A stretch of DNA of 64,000 nucleotides, from NCBI RefSeq assembly GCF_014199945.1, contig NZ_JACHOR010000001.1, positions 558,001-622,000 of the forward strand, in the 5' to 3' direction. Under the pieces are notes generated by a model. That model was not told where the DNA came from, did not search any database, and saw only the letters and a list, made by a program, of their open reading frames with translations. Position 1 is the first letter of the stretch. Each line of letters begins with the position of its first letter. A program made the position numbers and the translations under genes. Positions 42,592 to 51,764 of the stretch are shown piece by piece. The DNA is from Brevundimonas variabilis. GTDB taxonomy: Bacteria > Pseudomonadota > Alphaproteobacteria > Caulobacterales > Caulobacteraceae.

Positions 42592-44829
42592 TCAGAACTT
42601 GACCTGCAGGGAGGCAGTGAAGGTCCGCGGCGGGCCGTAGTAGCCGATCTGGCTGTCGTTGAAGGCGGCACCCGGGAAGGTGTAGCCACCGACACGGTAT
42701 TCCTCGTCGGTCAGGTTACGTCCGTACAGGCCGACCGTGTAGCGGTCGCTCGGGTCGGTCCAGACGGCGGACAGGTCGACCAGCGAATAGGCCTTCTGGT
42801 CCAGGATCGGGTTCGGGAACTCGAACAGGCTGTAGTCGTCGCGGAAGCTGACCGACGGCGTGACCGCCAGATCGCCACCGGCCAGTTGTCCGCGCCAGGT
42901 CAGGCCGAAATAGCCGGTGAACTCCGGGGCATTCTGCAGGACGACCAGGTTGGCGATATTCTCGAACACCCGGGTGGTCAGGTTGAAGCGGTTGAACTCG
43001 TCGAACTCGGCCTGCAGGTAACCGACGGCGACATTGGCCGTCAGGTTGTCGCTGATGGTCAGGGCCCCTTCGAATTCCGCACCATAGATGGTCGAGGAGC
43101 CGACGTTGTCGACGAAGCTGGCGATCCCGGTGGTCACGCCATTGACGACGACGGGCACCTGGGTCGTGACCTGCTGGTCCTGGTATTCGTTGTAGAAGGC
43201 GGCCGAGCTGAAGCTCAGGCGACGGTCGAACAGCGAACCCTTGAGGCCGATCTCGAAGGAGTCGACGGTCTCGGGGTCATAGCCATTGACCGTCTGGGGG
43301 GTCGAGATGGCGTCGCCGCGCATGTCATAGCCACCCGACTTGAAGCCGCTCGACCAGGAGGCATAGCCGGTGACGGCATCGCTGAAGTCGTAGGACAGCG
43401 CGACCTTGGGCGAGAAGTCGTTGAAGTCCTTGGACGCCGTATAGTCGGTACGGGCTGCGCCAAGCGTCGGACGCGCCGTACCGCCCAGCAGGGGCGTGCG
43501 GGTCGCTCCCAGATAGTTGGCGCGGAACACGTCACCCTTCTTGGTGTCGCTTGTGTAGCGACCGCCCAGCGACAGGTGCAGTCGCTCGGTCAGGTCGATG
43601 TTCACGTCCGTGAACAGCGAGACGCTCTCGGTCTCGACGAAGCCTGCGGTTCCGATCGCAAGGCCCAGGTTGCCCGCAATGGTGTCGAAGGCGCCCGATG
43701 CCGTGCCGTCCAGATAGAACAGGCCGATCACGCCCTGGATCCGGTCGTACTGGAACAGGGCCTGGAATTCCTGGGTGAACTGGTGGTCCGCATAGATGGC
43801 GGGAACGTCCAGCGTCGGGCGCGGCGTATTGTCGAAATCGATCACCGTGTCGGTGTCGCCTTCGCGATAGGCCGTGATCGACTTGACCGTCCAGACGTCG
43901 TTCAGGTCGACCTGCGCGGTCAGCGAAACGCCTTCGTTGACGACCGAGTTGCGATCGCCCACGCCGGCGCGGGTGTCATAGACGCTGCCGGGAACGCCGG
44001 CATCGGCACCGGTCCCGGCCACTTCGCGGTGACCGTGACGGGGGTTGGAATCATCCTCGACACGATCGGCCGCCAGGCGGAAGAAGACGTTCTCGGCCGG
44101 CTGATACTCGACGCTCAGACGTCCCGCCAGGATGTCCTTGTTGTAGTGCTCGGCCCCGGTGTTCAGGTTCTGGCCGTAGCCGTCTCGGTCATAGCTGGCG
44201 ATGGCGGCGCCGATGCGCAGGGTGTCGGTGACCGGGACACTGCCCGAGGCCAGCAGGTCGATCTGGTTGTAGCTGCCGTAGGCACCCTTCAGCGTCAGTT
44301 CGGCCTCGGTCGGGTCCATGCGCGAGGTGACGTATTTGATCGCGCCGCCGACGGTGTTGCGGCCATACAGCGTGCCCTGCGGTCCGCGCAGGACCTCGAT
44401 GCGCTCGATGTCGAAGATGTCGAGAACGGCACCCTGCGGACGGGCGATGTAGACGTCGTCGACATACAGGCCGACGCCGGGCTCGAAGCCCCACAGCGGA
44501 TCCTGCTGGCCGACGCCGCGCACGAAACTGATCAGGGTCGAGTTGGACCCCCGGGCGATCTGCACCGTGGCGTTCGGCGTCTGCTGCTGCAGCGCCGTGA
44601 TGTCGATGGCACCGGTCTCTTCCAGGCGTTCGGCACCGATCGCCGAGACGGCGACGGGAACGTCCTTCAGAGCCTCGTCGCGACGACGGGCGGTGACGAC
44701 GATCTCGTCGATATTGGTCACGCTCTCGGGCTGGTCCGCGGCCGGGGCTGCGGTCTGGGCCATCGACGCGGTCGCGGCCGTGCTCCACGCCACGCCCGCA
44801 AGCAAGGCGCACTTCATCAGTCTGTTCAT
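42592..44829 (-). CDS. TonB-dependent outer membrane receptor
   Basis: 745 aa. Signal peptide (LLAGVAWSTAATASMAQ), TonB box DEIVVTARRR, plug domain (ADRLEETGAIDITALQQQTP-like, then EVLRGPQGTLYGRNTVGGA), and a 22-strand barrel ending in a terminal aromatic strand (TASLQVKF). Of the class used for complex carbohydrates or aromatic compounds in Caulobacteraceae; no substrate can be named. ATG at 44829. Divergent from a TetR regulator and upstream of an MFS transporter, so the three probably form an uptake locus. Confidence 0.95.
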   Translation of the reverse strand: MNRLMKCALLAGVAWSTAATASMAQTAAPAADQPESVTNIDEIVVTARRRDEALKDVPVAVSAIGAERLEETGAIDITALQQQTPNATVQIARGSNSTLISFVRGVGQQDPLWGFEPGVGLYVDDVYIARPQGAVLDIFDIERIEVLRGPQGTLYGRNTVGGAIKYVTSRMDPTEAELTLKGAYGSYNQIDLLASGSVPVTDTLRIGAAIASYDRDGYGQNLNTGAEHYNKDILAGRLSVEYQPAENVFFRLAADRVEDDSNPRHGHREVAGTGADAGVPGSVYDTRAGVGDRNSVVNEGVSLTAQVDLNDVWTVKSITAYREGDTDTVIDFDNTPRPTLDVPAIYADHQFTQEFQALFQYDRIQGVIGLFYLDGTASGAFDTIAGNLGLAIGTAGFVETESVSLFTDVNIDLTERLHLSLGGRYTSDTKKGDVFRANYLGATRTPLLGGTARPTLGAARTDYTASKDFNDFSPKVALSYDFSDAVTGYASWSSGFKSGGYDMRGDAISTPQTVNGYDPETVDSFEIGLKGSLFDRRLSFSSAAFYNEYQDQQVTTQVPVVVNGVTTGIASFVDNVGSSTIYGAEFEGALTISDNLTANVAVGYLQAEFDEFNRFNLTTRVFENIANLVVLQNAPEFTGYFGLTWRGQLAGGDLAVTPSVSFRDDYSLFEFPNPILDQKAYSLVDLSAVWTDPSDRYTVGLYGRNLTDEEYRVGGYTFPGAAFNDSQIGYYGPPRTFTASLQVKF

Positions 44830-44905
44830 CGGAAACCCCATCCCTGTCTGTTCCAAGCCGAAAGACGCTTTTATTCAGCGTTCAATGATTTTCACGGAAA
44901 CTACG

Positions 44906-44929
44906 CCGTTCGACCGCCTTGTCAAACGG
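44906..44929. promoter_or_regulatory. Candidate TetR operator between receptor and regulator
   Basis: CCGTTCGAC (44906-44914), six-base spacer, GTCAAACGG (44921-44929): an inverted repeat with one mismatch, midway in the 179-base region between the divergent TonB receptor and TetR genes. Symmetry and location fit a shared operator; not proven. Confidence 0.5.
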
Positions 44930-45008
44930 CCAAGCTGGCGTTCCGCAACGTGAGCTCCGGGCTGTGGCGCCGTTGCACCGGCCACTGGCCTGTGCCTAGC
45001 TTGGCGCG

Positions 45009-45737
45009 ATGACCAAGCTGGATGCGCCGCCCTCCCGGACCGCCCCGACACCCGCCAGGCGCGGTCGGCCGCCCAAGGCTCTGGCAGGCGGCGGTGCGGA
45101 CACCCGCGACCTGATCCTCGACGCCGCCGAGGACCTGTTCTCCAAACACGGCTTCTATGGCGTGACCATCCGCGAGGTGGCGCGCGAGGCGGGCGTCGAT
45201 ACGGCCCTGGTCCACTATTATTTCGGGGCGAAGCGGGGCCTGTTCGATGCCGTCTTCCTGCGCCGGGCCGAGGTCTGGAACAACGAGCGGGTCGAGGCCA
45301 TCAATCGCTATGCGGCTGCATCCGGTGCCGCCATGACGCTGGAGGGCCTGCTCCATGCCTTCCTGCGCCCGCCGTTCGAATGGTCACTCAAGGGCGGGCC
45401 TGGCTGGAAACACTATGCCGCCCTGGTGGCCCAGACCAATGCCAACCCGACCTTCGGCGGCGAGACCATGGCCCGCTATTTCGACCCCGCGATCCGGCGG
45501 CTGATCGAACTGATCGCCCAGGTTCTGCCGGATGCGCGAGACGTCGATCTTTACTGGGCCTGGCACAATCTGTCCGGGGCCCTGACCCTGACGCTGGGCG
45601 AGACCGGACGTCTGGACCGGCTGTCGAACGGCCTGTGCCGCTCCGGCGATCTGGAGACGGCCAGCGACTATATGGTCCGGTTCGCTGCCGCCGGTTTCCG
45701 GGCCGTATGCGGAGCCGAACGCCCTATTTCAGCGTGA
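45009..45737 (+). CDS. TetR family transcriptional regulator
   Basis: 242 aa. N-terminal HTH (residues ~33-80): LILDAAEDLFSKHGFYGVTI, then REVAREAGVDTALVHYYFG; the remainder is a ligand-binding helical domain. A basic N-terminal extension (RTAPTPARRGRPPK) precedes it. Divergent from the TonB receptor gene, which it probably represses. Its stop overlaps by 14 bases the convergent DUF2141 gene stop (45724). Confidence 0.94.
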   Translation: MTKLDAPPSRTAPTPARRGRPPKALAGGGADTRDLILDAAEDLFSKHGFYGVTIREVAREAGVDTALVHYYFGAKRGLFDAVFLRRAEVWNNERVEAINRYAAASGAAMTLEGLLHAFLRPPFEWSLKGGPGWKHYAALVAQTNANPTFGGETMARYFDPAIRRLIELIAQVLPDARDVDLYWAWHNLSGALTLTLGETGRLDRLSNGLCRSGDLETASDYMVRFAAAGFRAVCGAERPISA

Positions 45738-46146
45738 AGGCCTGCCGTCCGCCGCTGGCTGGCAGGTCGAAGGCTGCGGCATCGAACGCCGGCGGTCCCA
45801 CGCGACCCCGGGCATCGCGCGAGAACCCGTACGGCTCTTTTGGCAGGCCGATCGGCCAGGTGCTCAGACGGCCATTGCCGTCGGTGTCGTGAAAGGTCCC
45901 GACAGCATAGCGTCCGGGCGGCAGGTCGCGGATGGTGACCGTCGTGACCGGACCGGTCCGGGGCACATTGACCGTCCTGAAGGGACCCTCGCTGCGGCGA
46001 AAGCTGTCAGCATCGCGATAGACGGCGATCGCCAGCGTGCCGCCCGCCTCGCGCGTGCTCAGCGACAGGACGAGGTCACCCGCCAGCGCAGTCCCCGGCA
46101 GGGACAGGCCCGCCAACGCGACGATCAGGCACACAGGTCTCTTCAT
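45724..46146 (-). CDS. DUF2141 exported protein (first copy)
   Basis: 140 aa. Signal peptide (VCLIVALAGLSLPGTALAGD), then a single DUF2141 beta domain: GTLAIAVYRDADSFRRSEG, DLPPGRYAVGTFHDTDGNG, LPKEPYGFSRDARG. Often found beside carotenoid oxygenases and related genes; function unknown. ATG at 46146. Divergent from the LytTR gene (62 bases between starts). A paralogue lies at 48468-48923. Confidence 0.9.
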   Translation of the reverse strand: MKRPVCLIVALAGLSLPGTALAGDLVLSLSTREAGGTLAIAVYRDADSFRRSEGPFRTVNVPRTGPVTTVTIRDLPPGRYAVGTFHDTDGNGRLSTWPIGLPKEPYGFSRDARGRVGPPAFDAAAFDLPASGGRQAFTLK

Positions 46147-46208
46147 ATCCGTCCCGTTTCATGGTCTCAGGGCACCATCGTGTTCGCGGATCGGGGGATC
46201 GTCCAGCC

Positions 46209-46973
46209 ATGACGTCGAAATCACCGTTCGCCCGCCTCGACCCCTCCCTTTCGCGGGGCCTTCTGGTCGCCGGTGTCGGCGGGATCGTCCTGGCACTGAC
46301 CGGCGCCTTCATGGGCACGGACCAGCCAGTTCTCCTGCGACTGGCCTACTGGATCCCGATCATGCTGTGCGGCGCGGTCTGGGGCCATCTGTGTTCCGGC
46401 TGGGTCGAGCGTTACGTCAATCTCGACGAACAGCCCTGGCGCGCGGTGCTGGCCCTCGTGCTGGTCATTTCAGGTCCGTTGACAGTGTTCGTCTGGGCGG
46501 CCAGCGGCCTGGCCTTCTCGGGTCGGCTGTATCCCCTCGCCGCCATGGCCGACGTCGGTTTCGCTGTGGTCGTCGTGACCGCCACCATGAGCATGGTGAA
46601 TGTCTTTCTGGCCAAGGCGCAGCCGGTCCAGACCCATGCCGCACCCGTGGGCACCGCTCCGGCGCGTTTCCCCGACCGCCTGCCCCTGAAGATGCGGGGA
46701 GCGGCGATCCGCGCTGTCCAGGCCGAAGACCACTATCTTCGGATTCACACCGACCGGGGCTCGGACCTGATCCTCATGCGGCTGTCCGATGCGCTCGAGG
46801 AGCTGGAGGGTCTGGAAGGAGCCCAGACCCACCGCAGCTGGTGGGTCGCGCGAGGGGCCGTCCGCGACGTCAGCCGTGGCGACGGACGGGCCACCCTGAC
46901 GCTGGACGGCGGTCTCCAGGCCCCGGTCAGCCGCCGCTACGCCAAGGCCCTCCGCGACGCCGGCTGGTACTGA
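46209..46973 (+). CDS. Membrane-anchored LytTR DNA-binding regulator
   Basis: 254 aa. Four membrane helices in residues ~20-140 (LLVAGVGGIVLALTGAFMG and following), then a LytTR DNA-binding domain at ~155-254 with RAVQAEDHYLRIHTDRG, MRLSDALEELEG and SWWVARGAV. A one-component membrane regulator; no partner kinase is seen. Start ATG 46209 (open to 46161). Its stop is three bases from the convergent carotenoid oxygenase stop; it probably controls the neighbouring DUF2141/oxygenase genes. Confidence 0.9.
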   Translation: MTSKSPFARLDPSLSRGLLVAGVGGIVLALTGAFMGTDQPVLLRLAYWIPIMLCGAVWGHLCSGWVERYVNLDEQPWRAVLALVLVISGPLTVFVWAASGLAFSGRLYPLAAMADVGFAVVVVTATMSMVNVFLAKAQPVQTHAAPVGTAPARFPDRLPLKMRGAAIRAVQAEDHYLRIHTDRGSDLILMRLSDALEELEGLEGAQTHRSWWVARGAVRDVSRGDGRATLTLDGGLQAPVSRRYAKALRDAGWY

Positions 46974-46976
46974 CCC

Positions 46977-48443
46977 CTATCCCCGCCAGGCTCCGTGAAA
47001 CCCGGCCGGCAGGGCCACGTCCGCCGCCCAGGTCGCGACCGGCCCGTCCTCGACCCGCGCCACGTCAAAGGCATGCAGTTCGGTCACCCCGGTCGCCAGA
47101 TTGATCGACGGCCCGACCAGCCAGGCGTCGCGCTCGTTCGTCGTTCCGGGCCTGGGCACGAACACCATCTCCTCGACCACCTGGGTGTTGCCGAACTCGA
47201 AGGTATGCGACCGGCCTGTGCGCCAGTCCTGGACCGCCAGACCGGTCGGCAGGGGCCGGGACCCCCTCTCGCCGGCCACATGGACGGTCAGGTCGCGCTT
47301 CAGGCCCGCCCGCCGCGGATCACCCTTGGGAAACTCGGCCGTGATCCCCGTCCGGGCCATCTCGGCCCGGCCATTGGGACGCAAGGTGACCATCGCCAGC
47401 TGGGCAGGCTCGCCCGGCGTCGAGCCCCGCCCCTGGACGATGACCTTCGCCCCGTCGATCGCGAAGGCGACGTCCTTGTTCGCGGCGACATCGAAGCGGA
47501 TCGTCCCGTCTGCCTCGGCCCAGCCGTCCCCCAGATGGAAGAAGGAAAAGGTCGGCAGTTCGTACAGCCGGGTCCGGGTCAGGTCGGCCTTGTCGAGCAC
47601 CAGCACCTGGGTGCCCAGCTCCGGCTTCCAGGCGAACTGGCTGGAGAAGGGCATGCCGAAATGATCGAACACCCAGGGCTGCAGCACGATCACCAGATGC
47701 CGGTCCGTGGCCGTGAAGTCGTGCATGTAGCTGGCGCGCGGCAAGGCCACGACCGAGGCTTCGATCAGGGATCCGTCGACGTTCATGTGCCAGACGACCA
47801 TCTGGTCGCCATTGGTGCCGATGTTCCAGATCGTGCCGTCCGGCGCCGGGCGGGGATGGGCCTGGAACGGCATGCCCTTCAGATCGGATCGCAGGGTCAC
47901 GAACTGCTCGGTCGCCAGGGTGGCGCCATCCATCTGCGTCGGGGATCCGCCTTCCCACAGGGCCCAGATCTTGTCGCCCGCCACCATGACCGCCGTATTG
48001 GCCGCATTGCCGTCGTCGCTGGAGCCCAGCCGTGCCCGGCTGTCACCGACCGTGCCGAAGCCGGGCGTGACCACGGCGTCCAGTTCCGTCTCGTGACGCC
48101 GCTTGGGCGTGTCGGCGAACCGGGCGGCCAGCGTCACCCGACCGTCCCGGATATCGAAGGACCGCATCAGGCCATCGCCATCGAACCAGTGTGTGGCGCT
48201 GCCGCCCGGCCGCCGGAACTTGCCCGGGCCGTTGCGGAACAGCGTCCCCTCCAGCCCGGCCGGCGCGCGGCCGTGGATCAGCCGCATGGCCCGCGGTGCG
48301 ATATCGGCCTCGAGGTCGGCCGAGGCCAGGGACCAGTCGAGGGCCACGTCCTGGGCGATGGCGGCACGGACCATCTCTGGCGTGGCAACGGCAGCGGACA
48401 GGGCAGCGGCGCCCATGAGGAAGTGGCGGCGTGAGGGGGTCAT
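46977..48443 (-). CDS. Carotenoid oxygenase (RPE65/CCD family), Tat-exported
   Basis: 488 aa. A Tat signal (RRHFLMGAAALSAAVATPE) indicates the periplasm. Four iron-binding His fit the CCD fold: in FQAHPRPAPDG, ASYMHDFTATDRH, FSFFHLGDGW and the C-terminal PAGFHGAW. It cleaves or isomerises a polyene bond (carotenoid, stilbene or lignin-type substrates). Together with the two DUF2141 genes and the LytTR gene this looks like a small pigment- or aromatic-handling island; Tat-exported family members are known in sphingomonads and Caulobacteraceae. Start ATG 48443. Confidence 0.93.
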   Translation of the reverse strand: MTPSRRHFLMGAAALSAAVATPEMVRAAIAQDVALDWSLASADLEADIAPRAMRLIHGRAPAGLEGTLFRNGPGKFRRPGGSATHWFDGDGLMRSFDIRDGRVTLAARFADTPKRRHETELDAVVTPGFGTVGDSRARLGSSDDGNAANTAVMVAGDKIWALWEGGSPTQMDGATLATEQFVTLRSDLKGMPFQAHPRPAPDGTIWNIGTNGDQMVVWHMNVDGSLIEASVVALPRASYMHDFTATDRHLVIVLQPWVFDHFGMPFSSQFAWKPELGTQVLVLDKADLTRTRLYELPTFSFFHLGDGWAEADGTIRFDVAANKDVAFAIDGAKVIVQGRGSTPGEPAQLAMVTLRPNGRAEMARTGITAEFPKGDPRRAGLKRDLTVHVAGERGSRPLPTGLAVQDWRTGRSHTFEFGNTQVVEEMVFVPRPGTTNERDAWLVGPSINLATGVTELHAFDVARVEDGPVATWAADVALPAGFHGAWRG

Positions 48444-48467
48444 GTCAGCGATCCTGATGGATGGAGC

Positions 48468-48923
48468 CTAGCGCAGGGTGATCGTCTGGGCGGTCGGGCC
48501 CGACACCACCACATTGGCGCGTTCCCAGCTGGCCGGTCCCATGTTGCCGCGGGCATTGTTGGTGAAGGCATAGGGCTCGGTCGGCATGCCGAAGGGGTTG
48601 GTGTCCATCTGGCCATCGCCATCGACGTCATGGAAGATCCGGGCGGCATAGGGCCCGGGCTTGAGGCCGGCAAAGGCCGCCGTCCGCTGGCCCGCCGCCA
48701 CATCGACCATGGTCTGGCCGATCGGTGCGCCGCGCCCGCCATAGGCCTCGGCGCTGTCGAACAGGGCCACCATGATGCGGCCAGTGTCGGCGCCGACATC
48801 AAAGGTGAGCGTCAGGGCGGCGGCGTCGGCCGGGGCTGCTGCGGGTTGGGCGGTATCGGGCTGGGCGAATGCCGGAGCCGAGATCATCAGGGCGGCGGCG
48901 GCGAGGAGAGCGATGCGGGTCAT
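48468..48923 (-). CDS. DUF2141 exported protein (second copy)
   Basis: 151 aa. Signal peptide (MTRIALLAAAALMISAPAFA), an Ala/Pro-rich linker of ~15 residues, then the DUF2141 domain: GRIMVALFDSAEAYGGRG, GLKPGPYAARIFHDVDGDGQ, MPTEPYAFTNNARG. Same fold and ending as the copy at 45724-46146. Immediately upstream (24 bases) of the carotenoid oxygenase gene on the same strand, so likely co-expressed. ATG at 48923 (the frame is open further upstream without homology). Confidence 0.9.
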   Translation of the reverse strand: MTRIALLAAAALMISAPAFAQPDTAQPAAAPADAAALTLTFDVGADTGRIMVALFDSAEAYGGRGAPIGQTMVDVAAGQRTAAFAGLKPGPYAARIFHDVDGDGQMDTNPFGMPTEPYAFTNNARGNMGPASWERANVVVSGPTAQTITLR

Positions 48924-49092
48924 GGTATGTGTCCTGTTGCTGAGTGGCGGGAAGCCCGACCACCGGGTTCCGATGACCAGACCGTGCCGCCATCGCCCCG
49001 GTCCCGCCACCGCGTCTGCGGCAGCGACCGCCCCGACTTCGCGAACGGCAGTCGCTGTCCACTCACGAAACGCGAATGAACATGTTCGATCT

Positions 49093-49122
49093 CGCTCATC
49101 CCGGCGAACGCCGGGCTGAGCG
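49093..49122. repeat. Single palindromic REP-like unit upstream of rpe
   Basis: A 30-base near-palindrome running from CGCTCATCCCGGC to GCCGGGCTGAGCG around a short GAAC centre. It shares the CTCATCCCGGC core with the large inverted repeat at 59217-59340, so both belong to one dispersed family. The rest of the gap 48924-49195 shows only A/T-poor promoter-like DNA without a gene. Confidence 0.7.
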
Positions 49123-49195
49123 GATTGCGTTGCGGACTCGCATCCCGCCCTGACCACCCTTGCCCCCCCGTCCCCCGCGCCGTAATCCAGAGATC

Positions 49196-49855
49196 ATGAC
49201 CGCGCCCCTGATCTGCCCCTCCATCCTCGCCAGCGATTTTGCGAAACTCGGAGCCGAGGTCGCTGCCCTCGAGGCTGCGGGCGCGGACTGGATCCATGTC
49301 GATGTCATGGACGGCCATTTCGTCCCCAACCTCACGATCGGGCCGGATGTGGTGAAGGCCCTGCGTCCGCACACGACCCTGCCCTTCGATGTCCACCTGA
49401 TGGTCGCGCCGGTCGATCCCTGGCTGGAAGCCTATCGCAACGCCGGGGCCGACGTCCTGACGGTCCACCCCGAAAGCGGCCCGCACCTGCATCGCACCCT
49501 GGGCCGCATCCGCCAGCTCGGAGCAAAAGCCGGGATCGTCTTCAACCCCGGGACGCCGCTGAACATCCTGGAGGACGTGATCGACCTGGTCGATCTGGTG
49601 CTGATCATGTCGGTCAATCCAGGCTTCGGTGGCCAGTCGTTCATCGACAGCAGCCTGCGCAAGATCGCCGGTGCCCGCCGCCTGATCGATGCGGCCGGAT
49701 CGCACGCCCATCTGCAGGTCGATGGCGGGGTCACCTCGGCCAATGCCGCAGCCTGTGTCGCGGCCGGGGCCGATGCCCTCGTCGCCGGGTCCTTCGTCTT
49801 CAAGGGCGGTCCGGACGCCTACGCCGCCAACATCGCCGCCCTGAAGTCGGCGTGA
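49196..49855 (+). CDS. rpe: Ribulose-phosphate 3-epimerase
   Basis: 219 aa TIM barrel. Signatures: PLICPSILASDFAKLG, DWIHVDVMDGHFVPNLT, FDVHLMV, MSVNPGFGGQSF, and VDGGV for phosphate binding. Interconverts ribulose-5-P and xylulose-5-P (pentose phosphate pathway). Start ATG 49196. Its TGA overlaps the GTG of the following gene (GTGA, 49852-49855). Confidence 0.97.
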   Translation: MTAPLICPSILASDFAKLGAEVAALEAAGADWIHVDVMDGHFVPNLTIGPDVVKALRPHTTLPFDVHLMVAPVDPWLEAYRNAGADVLTVHPESGPHLHRTLGRIRQLGAKAGIVFNPGTPLNILEDVIDLVDLVLIMSVNPGFGGQSFIDSSLRKIAGARRLIDAAGSHAHLQVDGGVTSANAAACVAAGADALVAGSFVFKGGPDAYAANIAALKSA

Positions 49856-51666
49856 GCCCGCTCGGCCCCTTCGCCGGAGCCGACGCCCCGGCCCCGGTTC
49901 CGCCGTCCGGCGAGATTCCCGGATTGCGCGGAGCCCCCGTCCGCACCCCGGTCCGGACCTCCGGCCCCTCGACCGGTCCGGAGCTCTGGCCCGCTATCGC
50001 CGGTCGCCTGGTGACCCGCCAGATGTGGATCGAGCTCTACGGCCTTCCCGGCTATGGCCTGACCCTGCGGACCGGGAAGGCGATCGCTTTTGCCGCAACC
50101 CCGCGCGACTTCCGCCCCTGCGATGGCGAGCTCGGCAAGACCCTGCTGGGCGGACGCCTCACCCTCGCCGGCTCCAGTCTCGAGGCCGGCACACCCGCCG
50201 ATCCGTGGAACCGGCCCAGCCCCAATCGGGCCTTTGCGACGGAGCTTCATGCCTTCGCCTGGCTCCCCTCTCTGATTATTCAGGGCGAACGCGGCGCGCG
50301 CGAGGCCCTGCGGCTGACGCTGTCGTGGTGGGGTCTGTTCGCGCGATGGTCGCCCTTTGCCTGGGACCCCGACATCCTGGCGCGGCGCGTGATCAACCTG
50401 TCCTGTGCGGCCCGCAAGATGGGCAATGTGGCCACCGAGGCCGAGCGCCTGCGTCTGGCCGACATCCTCGGGCGCCAGGCCCGCCAGCTCCTGCGCCCGC
50501 CCGGGGGCCTGGCCGGGCGTGCGGAGCGTCTCACGGCTGCCGCCATCGGCGGCTCGGTCCTGGCCGGAGCGACCGGCGCGCGTCTGCGCCGCATTGCGCT
50601 GGGTCGGCTGGGTCAGGCCCTGCGCGTGGCGGTCGGACCCGACGGTGTTCACGCCTCCCGCAGCCCCGAGGCCGGGCTGGAACTGCTGCTGGACCTCATG
50701 ACCCTGGACGATGCCCTCGCGCAGCTGTCCGAAACTGTGCCCGAGGCGGTGACATCGGCAATCGGGCGGCTGACACTGGCCCTGCGCGACCTGACCATGA
50801 CCGATGGACGTCTGGTCGCCTTCCAGGGCGGAGGACCTTCGACCGCCGCCCGGGTCGAGGCGGCCCGGTCGCATGAGGGCCGACCCGAGGCCCCGGCCCC
50901 CGGCACCATCGGTGGATACTGGCGCATCCAGAGCCCGCTCCTGACCATCGTGACCGATACCGCTGCTCCGGGTCAGGGCCCATGGAGCAACACGGCCTGC
51001 GCCCAGCCCCTGGCGCTGGAAATCGCCTGTGGACGCGACCGGATCGTGACCGGCTGTGGCTGGACGCCACGCGCCGCGGACCGCCAGGCCCTGCGTCTCA
51101 CGCCCGGCCATTCGACCCTGACGCTCGGCGACCGGTCCCTCGGCGAGCCGCTGGGCGGATGGCACGCGGATCTGCTGGGCCCTCGCCTGATCAGCCGGCC
51201 GCTGACGGTCAAGGTCCAGCATCGCGAGGCCGACGGCGCGGTCTGGCTGGAGGCCGAACACGATGGCTGGGTGGAAACCCATGGACTGCTGCATGAGCGC
51301 CGTCTCTATCTGGATCAGAAGCTGGACGAACTGCGCGCCGAGGAACGTCTTCATCCATCCGCCAGCGGGGGCCCGGCCGTCCGGCCGATCGCGGCCCCCT
51401 ATGCCGTCCGGTTCCAGCTGGAACCCGGCGTCCAGGCGTCCCTGGCGCGCGACCGCCGCTCGATCCTGCTGCGCGGGCATTCGGGCCGGGGCTGGTGGTT
51501 CCGGACGGATGGCCCCGATGTCGCCATTGAGCCGTCCGTCCATGTGGATGACGGCCTGACCCGACGCGCCCTGCAGATCGTTGTGCGCGGCTCTGCCCGC
51601 ACCGATGCCGAGACCCGGGTGCGCTGGAAACTGAGCCCTGCCGGGGCATCGACGGACCCCCACTGA
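49852..51666 (+). CDS. Heparinase II/III family protein
   Basis: 604 aa with a GTG start overlapping the rpe stop. Residues ~1-45 are a Pro-rich leader. The next ~300 residues are alpha-helical toroid-like (LTLSWWGLFARWSPFAWDPD, then ARRVINLSCAARKMGNVATE), and the C-terminal half is a beta-sandwich typical of the family (HDGWVETHGLLHERRLYLDQ). Conserved in alphaproteobacteria between rpe or rsmB and purH, where its role is uncertain (possibly a cell-surface polysaccharide lyase). No signal peptide is apparent. Confidence 0.9.
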   Translation: MSPLGPFAGADAPAPVPPSGEIPGLRGAPVRTPVRTSGPSTGPELWPAIAGRLVTRQMWIELYGLPGYGLTLRTGKAIAFAATPRDFRPCDGELGKTLLGGRLTLAGSSLEAGTPADPWNRPSPNRAFATELHAFAWLPSLIIQGERGAREALRLTLSWWGLFARWSPFAWDPDILARRVINLSCAARKMGNVATEAERLRLADILGRQARQLLRPPGGLAGRAERLTAAAIGGSVLAGATGARLRRIALGRLGQALRVAVGPDGVHASRSPEAGLELLLDLMTLDDALAQLSETVPEAVTSAIGRLTLALRDLTMTDGRLVAFQGGGPSTAARVEAARSHEGRPEAPAPGTIGGYWRIQSPLLTIVTDTAAPGQGPWSNTACAQPLALEIACGRDRIVTGCGWTPRAADRQALRLTPGHSTLTLGDRSLGEPLGGWHADLLGPRLISRPLTVKVQHREADGAVWLEAEHDGWVETHGLLHERRLYLDQKLDELRAEERLHPSASGGPAVRPIAAPYAVRFQLEPGVQASLARDRRSILLRGHSGRGWWFRTDGPDVAIEPSVHVDDGLTRRALQIVVRGSARTDAETRVRWKLSPAGASTDPH

Positions 51667-51764
51667 ATGCGAAGGCGGGTTTCCTCACGGCCAAGCTGAA
51701 ACCAACGGCCTGTTTCGGACGCTCCTAGGGCTCGACATTGTCGAACATCCCCAAGGAGCTTTCC

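Noticed and set aside
42496..45012. 838-codon plus-strand frame opposite the TonB receptor
   Set aside because: Antisense shadow of a certain receptor gene.
49819..51663. 614-codon minus-strand frame opposite the heparinase-like gene
   Set aside because: Antisense shadow; no motif, and the plus-strand gene has family homology and a GTGA overlap with rpe.
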